From contig CAMPIK010000129.1 in NCBI GenBank assembly GCA_946886325.1, positions 1 to 6,675 on the forward strand: DNA of 6,675 nucleotides, given 5' to 3'. Positions 1-6,675 of the stretch are shown here, in pieces. The DNA is from an uncultured Shinella sp. Its GTDB lineage: Bacteria > Pseudomonadota > Alphaproteobacteria > Rhizobiales > Rhizobiaceae. Each line of letters begins with the position of its first letter. Position 1 is the first letter of the stretch. The translations under genes were made by a program, and so were the position numbers. The notes under the pieces are model-generated. The model made no database searches, was not told the DNA's origin, and saw only the letters and a program-made list of their open reading frames with translations.

Positions 1-438
1 GGTGCGAACGCTGCGTTGCGCGATCCCCACCATCATGCGCCGCCGGTCGGCTGGGCGCTCTACAACGGCCACGGCGCGGTCGCCGACTATCTGAAGACGC
101 AGGCGCTTGATATCTTCGCCGCAGCGGCATTCGACATGGCGGAGCGGGTCGCGGCGATGATCGACGCCGAACCCGGTCTTATCGACCAAACCTTCGGCAC
201 CTTCCGCGGCCATGGCTGGCCGGATCCCGAGCGCGACTGGCTGACGCCGCTCGGCTTTGCGGCGGAGGCGGGGGCTGCATCCGTTGTCGAGCTTCTGCTG
301 TCGCGCGGCGCCAATCCGAAGCTGCGCAGCCCCTCCGGCGAGCGCCTTCTCGACAGGGTACGGCGGTCCGATCCGTCGGGCCGAGCGACGGCGCTGATCG
401 CGGCGGCGCTGCGTGCGACCGGCAAGGAGAGGTCCTGA
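1..438 (+). CDS. Ankyrin-repeat protein, C-terminal part (5' end outside window)
   Basis: The frame is open from base 1, and the first residues, GANAALRDPHHHAPPVGWAL, already look like the middle of an ankyrin repeat, so the gene starts to the left of the window. The TTG at 16 is only an internal codon. At least two repeats are visible: one running through GWALYNGHGAVADYL, and a second through LTPLGFAAEAGAASVVELLLSRGANP, which shows the usual TPL-x-x-A-x-x-G and LLL-x-x-GA-N-P positions. Between them lies a less regular helical stretch (AAFDMAERVAAMIDAEPGLID). Ankyrin repeats mediate protein-protein contacts; the partner and role here are unknown. No signal peptide or enzymatic domain can be seen in this fragment. 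The TGA stop overlaps a downstream ATG (TGATG). The family call is firm, the function is not. Confidence 0.85.
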   Translation, partial: GANAALRDPHHHAPPVGWALYNGHGAVADYLKTQALDIFAAAAFDMAERVAAMIDAEPGLIDQTFGTFRGHGWPDPERDWLTPLGFAAEAGAASVVELLLSRGANPKLRSPSGERLLDRVRRSDPSGRATALIAAALRATGKERS

Positions 439-473
439 TGGCGGGCATGCCTCTGTTCCGCCGTGCTAATTAA
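438..473 (+). other. 11-codon ORF overlapping the ankyrin stop codon (TGATG), possible gene remnant or leader peptide
   Basis: An ATG overlaps the ankyrin gene's TGA and is preceded by a strong purine-rich SD (AAGGAGAGG, 424-432). The frame ends in TAA after MAGMPLFRRAN. This arrangement normally marks a translationally coupled second gene, but here the frame stops after 11 codons and the DNA then becomes AT-rich. It could be the stub of a gene lost by deletion, a leader peptide, or chance, since the purine tract also encodes the GKERS tail of the ankyrin protein. Nothing supports a function for the peptide. Confidence 0.25.
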
Positions 474-526
474 GCTTTTGCATACCAGGTTGTTTAAACC
501 AATGTTCCGCTCTCTGTCCTAATCTG

Positions 527-2086
527 ATGCAAACAAACGGCGCGGAACGAACCGCGCCCATGTCGATGGGGACTGACATGGTTCAGGCAGGGGCAAAGGC
601 AGGGGCAGGCTTTCCGGTGCGACGTCGCGGTGGGGTCAAGGCGATGATTTCGGTTGCGGGCGTGATCGTGATCGCGCTCTTTGCAATCGCGAACTTTCTC
701 GTGCTCGACTATTCGATCCGCACGGCCAACGACTATGTCGGCCGGACCGAGAAGACGCTGGTGCGCAACGAGTTCGATCACCAGATCGAGCAGGTCGTGC
801 TTTACCAGAGCGCCTTTTCCGTCTGGGACAAGAGTTTCGAGGAGCTCGTTGCCGGCCGGTTCGGCGACGATTTCGTGCGGCGCGAATTGCGCGACTGGCT
901 GTGGGCGGATTTCGGCTTTGCGTGGATGGTTTTCATCGCAGCCGGAGGGGAGACACTGACGGCGGTGCACAAGGGCGAAACGGTCGAGGCGTCCAAGGCC
1001 GGCGACCTGCTGGCCTGGGTCAGCGACCTGACGAAGGGGGCCGAAAAGGCCTATTTCGACGCGCTGAAACGGGCACCGGGCGGCTGGCGGATCGAGAAGT
1101 CGGACGAAGACCGCGACCTGCTCGCACCCTCGCTGCCGAACATTCACGTCAAGGGCCTGCGCATGATCGACGGCACGATGAGCATCGTCGTCGTGCAGGC
1201 CGTGGTGCCGAAATCGCTCTTCATTCCGCACGAGCGCAAGGCGCCGGTCCTCATGGTCACCGTCAAGCCAGTGTCGGCTAAGATGCTGGCCGAGGCGGAA
1301 TACCGGCTGGGGCTGCAGCGGCTCGGCTTTTCCACCATCGTCAACGAGGATCCGGACCTGCTCAAGGCCTCGGTCGGCGGCGATCGCTACAATCCGATGG
1401 TCGCGAGCTGGCGGCCGAATATGCCCGGCACGTTCGTCTGGACGATGGCGCTGCCGCAACTGGTCATCCTGCTTACGATCTTCATGGCGGTCGTCGCCTT
1501 CATCGCCTATCGCTTCATCCTGCTCGTCAGGGCGCTGCAGAAGAGCGAGGCCCGCAATGCCTTCTTTGCGCGGCACGATCCGCTGACGGGACTGCTCAAC
1601 CGCTCCGGCTTCGACGAGGCGACGACAGCGGCAAGCAGGGCCGGCGCTCCCTTCTCGGTCTTCGCGATCGACCTCGACAAGTTCAAGGCCGTCAACGACC
1701 GCTTCGGCCATGCCGCGGGCGATGCGGTCCTGAAGACGGTGGCGCAGCGGTTTGCCGAACGGGTCGGGGCCGAAGGCATCGTCGCGCGTCTCGGCGGCGA
1801 CGAGTTCGCCGTGCTGCTTTGCGGAACACGATCGGACGAGGCGCTGACAACGCTCGCCAACGGCCTGGTGCGCGATGCGCAGGTGCCGGTGCCCTTCGAC
1901 GGCCAGGTGCTGACGGTCGGCAGTAGCGCCGGTATCGCCCGCTTCCCGGACCATGGCGGTACGGTGCACGATCTGATGGTGATTGCCGATGCGGCGCTCT
2001 ATTCGGCCAAGAACGGCGGCCGCAACCGGGCGGTGCTGGCAAGCGAGGCCGAAAAGTCGGCCGTGCTCGGTGTGCAAGCGGCCTGA
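527..2086 (+). CDS. Membrane-bound diguanylate cyclase with periplasmic CHASE4-like sensor and GGDEF domain
   Basis: This enzyme makes the second messenger cyclic di-GMP from two GTP at the inner membrane. In order, it has a basic cytoplasmic N-terminus (VRRRGGVK), a first membrane segment at about residues 40-62, a periplasmic region at about 63-302, a second membrane segment at about 310-334, and a GGDEF domain from about 349 (RHDPLTGLLNR) to 505. The periplasmic part, with QSAFSVWDKSFEELV near its start, resembles CHASE4 domains; this is a pattern judgement. The catalytic core looks intact: DLDKFKAVND at 382-391, FGHAAGD shortly after, and RLGGDEF with GGDEF at 423-427. The RxxD inhibitory site expected nine residues before GGDEF is absent (GAEG instead), so product feedback through that site is unlikely. 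No EAL domain follows. The start is uncertain: ATG 527 lacks an SD, whereas ATG 578 has GGGG at a good distance and would give 502 residues. The gene stands alone. Confidence 0.93.
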   Translation: MQTNGAERTAPMSMGTDMVQAGAKAGAGFPVRRRGGVKAMISVAGVIVIALFAIANFLVLDYSIRTANDYVGRTEKTLVRNEFDHQIEQVVLYQSAFSVWDKSFEELVAGRFGDDFVRRELRDWLWADFGFAWMVFIAAGGETLTAVHKGETVEASKAGDLLAWVSDLTKGAEKAYFDALKRAPGGWRIEKSDEDRDLLAPSLPNIHVKGLRMIDGTMSIVVVQAVVPKSLFIPHERKAPVLMVTVKPVSAKMLAEAEYRLGLQRLGFSTIVNEDPDLLKASVGGDRYNPMVASWRPNMPGTFVWTMALPQLVILLTIFMAVVAFIAYRFILLVRALQKSEARNAFFARHDPLTGLLNRSGFDEATTAASRAGAPFSVFAIDLDKFKAVNDRFGHAAGDAVLKTVAQRFAERVGAEGIVARLGGDEFAVLLCGTRSDEALTTLANGLVRDAQVPVPFDGQVLTVGSSAGIARFPDHGGTVHDLMVIADAALYSAKNGGRNRAVLASEAEKSAVLGVQAA

Positions 2087-2228
2087 TCTCCGAACGGGGG
2101 ACGCGCGACCGGCGTGGAAGCTATGATGGACTTCCTGCGCGGACTTCCTTCGTCAAGGCCAAGCATTCCAAATCCCTGAAAGATCAGCAAGATCGGTGAC
2201 GAACTTCGCAGATTGAGTCACAGTGGAG

Positions 2229-2252
2229 GCGCCCGGTCATCGTGCCGGGCGC
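2229..2252 (+). promoter_or_regulatory. Perfect 8-bp GC hairpin in the SDR leader
   Basis: GCGCCCGG (2229-2236) is the exact reverse complement of CCGGGCGC (2245-2252), with an 8-base loop that can close by one more T-G pair. It sits about 10 bases before the SD of the dehydrogenase gene and lacks a T-tract, so it does not look like an intrinsic terminator. It could affect translation or mRNA stability of the SDR, or be a dyad operator. The pairing is directly visible; the role is inferred. Confidence 0.4.
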
Positions 2253-2277
2253 AATGCATGCTTGGAGGGAGGACTTC

Positions 2278-3096
2278 ATGACGTCACCAGCACATCTCGA
2301 CGGCAAGATCGCCGTCGTCACCGGCGGCACCCAGGGGCTCGGCGCCACCATCGCCCGGCTTTTTGCGGAGCGCGGCGCGAAAGGCATCGTCATCTGCGGG
2401 CGCAATGCGGCAAAGGGCGAGGCGAAGGCGCGGGAAATCGAGGCGGCAACCGGAGCGCGCGTCGTCTACCGCCAGGCCGATCTCGCCACGGTCGAGGATG
2501 CGCGCGGGGTGATCGCCGCCTGCGACCGGGAATTCGGCCGGATCGATGCCCTGGTGAATGCCGCGGCGATCACCGACCGCGGCACGATCCTCGATACCAG
2601 CCCCGAGCTTTTCGACGCGATGTTTGCCGTCAACGTGCGTGCGCCGTTCTTCCTGATGCAGGAGGCGGTGAAGGTGATGCGGCGCGAGAAGACGGAAGGC
2701 ACGATCGTCAATATCGGCTCGATGTCGGCCAAGGCCGGCCAACCGTTCATCGCGGCCTATTGCGCGTCAAAGGGCGCCCTCGAGACGCTGACCAAGAATA
2801 CGGCCTATGCGCTTCTGAGGAACCGCATCCGCGTCAACGGCCTCAATATCGGCTGGATGGCGTCGGAGGGCGAGGATCGCATCCAGCGCGAATATCACGG
2901 TGCCGCCGATGACTGGCTCGCCAGCGCCGCCGCGAGCCAGCCCTTCGGGCGCCTGGTCGATCCGGAGGAAGTTGCGCGCGCCTGCGCCTACCTGTCCTCT
3001 GCGGAATCCGGCCTGATGACGGGCTCCGTCATCTGCTTCGACCAGTCGATCTGGGGTGCCTATGACGGCTCGCCGCACCCCGTGGCGCCGCTCTGA
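2278..3096 (+). CDS. Short-chain dehydrogenase/reductase (classical SDR), substrate unknown
   Basis: This is an NAD(P)-dependent oxidoreductase of the classical SDR family, cytoplasmic, 272 residues, which is close to the usual length. The nucleotide-binding motif TGGTQGLG lies at residues 15-22. The structural NNAG-type motif is NAAA at 94-97, the catalytic Asn is N119, and the catalytic Ser-Tyr-Lys set is S148, Y161 and K165 in the expected spacing (S-x12-Y-x3-K). CGRN after the second strand, with a basic residue, slightly favours NADP over NAD, but this is a weak guess. The start at ATG 2278 is chosen because GGAGGGAGGA ends five bases upstream; a GTG at 2242 in the same frame would lie inside the leader hairpin. 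The C-terminus (FDQSIWGAYDG) resembles sugar or polyol dehydrogenases of rhizobia, but no transporter or pathway gene is adjacent to confirm that. Its own leader and the downstream hairpin suggest a single-gene unit. Confidence 0.95.
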   Translation: MTSPAHLDGKIAVVTGGTQGLGATIARLFAERGAKGIVICGRNAAKGEAKAREIEAATGARVVYRQADLATVEDARGVIAACDREFGRIDALVNAAAITDRGTILDTSPELFDAMFAVNVRAPFFLMQEAVKVMRREKTEGTIVNIGSMSAKAGQPFIAAYCASKGALETLTKNTAYALLRNRIRVNGLNIGWMASEGEDRIQREYHGAADDWLASAAASQPFGRLVDPEEVARACAYLSSAESGLMTGSVICFDQSIWGAYDGSPHPVAPL

Positions 3097-3102
3097 CGAA
3101 AC

Positions 3103-3119
3103 GCGACGGCATCCGTCGC
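3103..3119 (+). terminator. Candidate terminator hairpin after the SDR gene
   Basis: GCGACGG (3103-3109) pairs perfectly with CCGTCGC (3113-3119) around a CAT loop, beginning six bases after the SDR stop codon. No run of T follows, so it is an atypical intrinsic terminator at best; it may instead protect the mRNA 3' end. The location between the SDR gene and the bluB leader fits a transcript boundary. Confidence 0.45.
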
Positions 3120-3128
3120 CATGCCGGC

Positions 3129-3158
3129 TTGCCCCGTGCTGCGCGCCATGCGCATATG
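3129..3158 (+). promoter_or_regulatory. Candidate promoter for the riboswitch-bluB transcript
   Basis: TTGCCC at 3129-3134 (preceded by C, giving CTTGCC) and GCATAT at 3152-3157 are separated by 17 bases. They resemble the alphaproteobacterial housekeeping pattern CTTGAC-N17-CTATAT, with mismatches in both boxes. Transcription would begin near 3164, exactly where the riboswitch closing stem begins, which is the main support. This is a prediction from position and weak sequence matches. Confidence 0.35.
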
Positions 3159-3164
3159 GCTTCC

Positions 3165-5247
<2,083 letters not shown>

Positions 5248-5304
5248 GTGTCATACCCGAGTTTTTGCGGCGGTCCCGTGGCAGGGATGCACCTTCTTGT
5301 CCGT

Positions 5305-5332
5305 ATCATAGGGCTGTCGGCCCCGAGTGCAA
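5305..5332 (-). promoter_or_regulatory. Candidate promoter of the DUF2865 gene
   Basis: On the minus strand, TTGCAC (5332-5327) and TATGAT (5310-5305) are 16 bases apart. The -10 matches TATAAT at five of six positions, while the -35 matches only TTG. Transcription would start near 5298, about 50 bases before the GTG start. An inverted repeat (5318-5325 with 5362-5369) has its near arm inside the promoter spacer. Confidence 0.35.
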
Positions 5333-5369
5333 CACGGAGTTCGACATAGGCTTAACGTCGGCGGGGCCG
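5318..5369. repeat. 8-bp inverted repeat between the divergent DUF2865 and PhyH genes
   Basis: CGGCCCCG (5318-5325) is the exact reverse complement of CGGGGCCG (5362-5369), with 36 bases between. One arm lies in the spacer of the candidate DUF2865 promoter. It may be a regulator site with two half-sites or an RNA stem, or chance in GC-rich DNA. The remainder of the gap, to 5537, holds only a weak possible promoter for the PhyH gene (TTGATC 5415-5420, TAGCAG 5438-5443, 17 bases apart). Confidence 0.3.
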
Positions 5370-5479
5370 GGATTAACATGACTGCAGAAGTCGGGTTTGA
5401 TCCCTGATGTCCAATTGATCTCGCATTGGGCTTGGTGTAGCAGAAGGCAGAAACAACCGGCCGGCGGATTGCGCCTTGC

Positions 5480-5535
5480 AGGGACCTTTTCATCAGGTCT
5501 CGCCATGGCGTACCGGCCCAGATTGGCAGGTCCCT
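5480..5535 (+). promoter_or_regulatory. Inverted repeats in the PhyH-gene leader that could mask its ribosome site
   Basis: AGGGACCT (5480-5487) can pair perfectly with AGGTCCCT (5528-5535), which lies just before ATG 5538 and contains its only SD-like bases. The same left arm can instead pair over five bases with AGGTC (5495-5499), which precedes the alternative in-frame ATG at 5505. The two foldings exclude each other. This is visible complementarity; any control role is speculative. Confidence 0.3.
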
Positions 5536-5537
5536 CG

Positions 5538-6596
5538 ATGCGCATTTCATCCGTTCTGTTGAGCCCGTTCTACGCGCTCCAGCTTGCCTCCGGCGCCAAG
5601 TCCTTCGCCGACAATCCCGTCATCGGCAGCAAATGGCTGAACAAGAAGGGCCTGCACGAGAAGCGGGTCTCGATCGCCATGCGCATGGCCGACTGGCGGC
5701 GCAAGTCGCTGGCAGACAAGGTGGCGCCCGAGCATCGCCGGCAGTACCAGGAGAATGGCTTCGTCAAGATCGAGAACTTCCTGCCGCCGGAAGTCTTCGC
5801 CCAGGTCGAGAAGGAACTCGCCGAGAGCGATTTCGAGCGCCACGACATGCTGCAGGGCTCGACCGTGACGCGCCGGGCGCTGATCGACGATATCGACCTC
5901 GAAACACGGCCCGGCTTCAAGGCGGCGCGCAACGATCCGCGGCTGACGAACCTGCTGCACTATGTCTCGTCCCATGCCGGCCAACCGCTGCTCGTCATCC
6001 AGGTGGTGATGGCGCTGCCGTCGGCGGTCTCCAGGCAGGGCGCGGCGGACCCGCAGACGGCGCTGCACAGCGACACGTTCCAGCCGACCGCCAAGGCCTG
6101 GCTGTTCCTGAAGGATGTCGGCGAGGAGGACGGTCCCTTCGCCTATGTGCCGGGCTCCCACAAGGTGACGCCGCAGCGCATGGCCTGGGAGCGGCGCATC
6201 AGCGAGAATTCCGACACGATCGAGAACAAATATTCGGCACGCGGATCGCTGCGCATCATGTCCGACGAACTGGGCGCGCTCGGCTATGGCCAGCCGGTCA
6301 AGATGGTGGTGAAGGCCAATACGTTGATTGTGGCCGACACGCACGGCTTCCACAACCGCAGCCCGAGCTACAAGACGACGACGCGCATCGAGATCTACGG
6401 GTCGCTCCGCCGCAACCCGTTCCTGCCCTTCACGGGCCTGCACATCGCCTCGCTCCCCTTCATCCGGTCGCGCATCAACCGCACGATCATCGGTGCGCTT
6501 GGCCTGCGCGGCAAACTCGGCCTCAAGGGCTCGCCCTGGACGCCGGTCGGCAAGGGCAAGGCCGGCGAGTGGTCGCCGCGGCTGAAGGACGTTTGA
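5538..6596 (+). CDS. PhyH-family (phytanoyl-CoA dioxygenase-like) Fe(II)/2-oxoglutarate oxygenase
   Basis: The 352-residue product belongs to the PhyH family of iron- and 2-oxoglutarate-dependent oxygenases, which hydroxylate small molecules while converting 2-oxoglutarate to succinate and CO2. The N-terminal block SPFYALQLASGAKSFADNP is followed by NGFVKIENFLPPEVF (residues 73-87), the usual first strand and helix. The iron site starts with H177-S178-D179; GPFAYVPGSH follows as in the family. The third iron ligand is H272 or H269 in THGFHNRSPS, and R283 is the likely 2-oxoglutarate-binding Arg; the 11-residue spacing from H272 to R283 matches human PhyH and EctD. The substrate cannot be read from sequence, and nothing nearby suggests ectoine or lipid pathways. 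I chose ATG 5538 because the conserved N-terminal block begins there. ATG 5505 (in frame, AGG seven bases before it) is a fair alternative, and a TTG at 5397 is unlikely. It has no operon partners in view. Confidence 0.88.
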   Translation: MRISSVLLSPFYALQLASGAKSFADNPVIGSKWLNKKGLHEKRVSIAMRMADWRRKSLADKVAPEHRRQYQENGFVKIENFLPPEVFAQVEKELAESDFERHDMLQGSTVTRRALIDDIDLETRPGFKAARNDPRLTNLLHYVSSHAGQPLLVIQVVMALPSAVSRQGAADPQTALHSDTFQPTAKAWLFLKDVGEEDGPFAYVPGSHKVTPQRMAWERRISENSDTIENKYSARGSLRIMSDELGALGYGQPVKMVVKANTLIVADTHGFHNRSPSYKTTTRIEIYGSLRRNPFLPFTGLHIASLPFIRSRINRTIIGALGLRGKLGLKGSPWTPVGKGKAGEWSPRLKDV

Positions 6597-6625
6597 GGTC
6601 GGGGCGTATCCAAGAGGCTGAATAT

Positions 6626-6647
6626 GGCGGGCTGGAAACAGTCCGCC
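6626..6647 (+). terminator. 9-bp GAAA-tetraloop hairpin downstream of the PhyH gene
   Basis: GGCGGGCTG (6626-6634) pairs along its whole length with CAGTCCGCC (6639-6647), with one G-T wobble, around a GAAA loop. It begins 29 bases after the PhyH stop. Such a stable GNRA hairpin is a likely transcript end or 3' stabiliser, though no T-tract follows. It also covers the beginning of a possible ORF (ATG 6624, open to the window edge, MAGWKQSAARTDEPHPT, with AAGAGG upstream), which I therefore consider doubtful. Confidence 0.5.
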
Positions 6648-6675
6648 GCGAGGACTGACGAACCTCACCCCACAC

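Noticed and set aside
492..499. GTTTAAAC palindrome before the diguanylate cyclase gene as an operator
   Set aside because: A single 8-base palindrome in an AT-rich patch, without a convincing promoter around it, is too little evidence.
494..2077. Long minus-strand open frame of 527 codons opposite the diguanylate cyclase
   Set aside because: It is rich in Arg, His, Asp and Gln without any recognisable domain, as expected for the antisense of a GC-rich gene; the plus strand has clear GGDEF motifs.
5397..5537. N-terminal extension of the PhyH protein from TTG 5397
   Set aside because: It has a rare start codon, no SD and non-family sequence; the conserved N-terminal block begins at ATG 5538.
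5547..6668. Minus-strand 373-codon frame opposite the PhyH gene
   Set aside because: It is an antisense shadow, rich in Arg, His and Ala, with no domain; the plus strand carries the iron-binding motif.
6624..6675. Start of a further gene at ATG 6624
   Set aside because: Only 17 codons are visible, and the ATG is at the base of a strong hairpin; there is not enough sequence to support a gene.

Overview
The window is GC-rich (about 65% by eye) with dense coding, and its gene types point to an alphaproteobacterium of the Hyphomicrobiales, most likely Rhizobiaceae. The best taxonomic clues are a BluB protein whose key residues fall at the same numbers as in the Sinorhizobium meliloti enzyme, a DUF2865 secreted protein of a kind common in rhizobia, and a PhyH-type oxygenase. 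This placement is inference; no database was searched.

Layout, left to right: (1) the 3' end of an ankyrin-repeat gene, cut by the window edge, with a tiny overlapping ORF at its stop; (2) a membrane-bound diguanylate cyclase with a periplasmic CHASE4-like sensor; (3) a short-chain dehydrogenase/reductase (SDR) behind a strong Shine-Dalgarno (SD) site and a small hairpin; (4) a gap of about 345 bases that holds a complete cobalamin riboswitch, followed by (5) bluB, the enzyme that makes 5,6-dimethylbenzimidazole, the lower ligand of vitamin B12; (6) a convergent secreted DUF2865 protein overlapping the end of bluB; (7) a divergent PhyH-family iron/2-oxoglutarate oxygenase, followed by a strong GAAA-tetraloop hairpin near the right edge.

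The one clear functional unit is riboswitch plus bluB. The aptamer (about 3165-3364) has the GGGAATCCGGTG block, the GCCACTGG...CCGGGAAGGC block and the B12 box. Downstream, the bluB SD and ATG lie in a predicted 9-bp hairpin with the SD in its loop, and that loop can pair with loop 5 of the aptamer. This suggests that cobalamin represses bluB translation. The other genes look like single transcription units with ordinary chromosomal functions: c-di-GMP signalling, oxidoreductase chemistry and an uncharacterised envelope protein. I see no mobile element, CRISPR array, rRNA or tRNA, and no clear sign of horizontal transfer.
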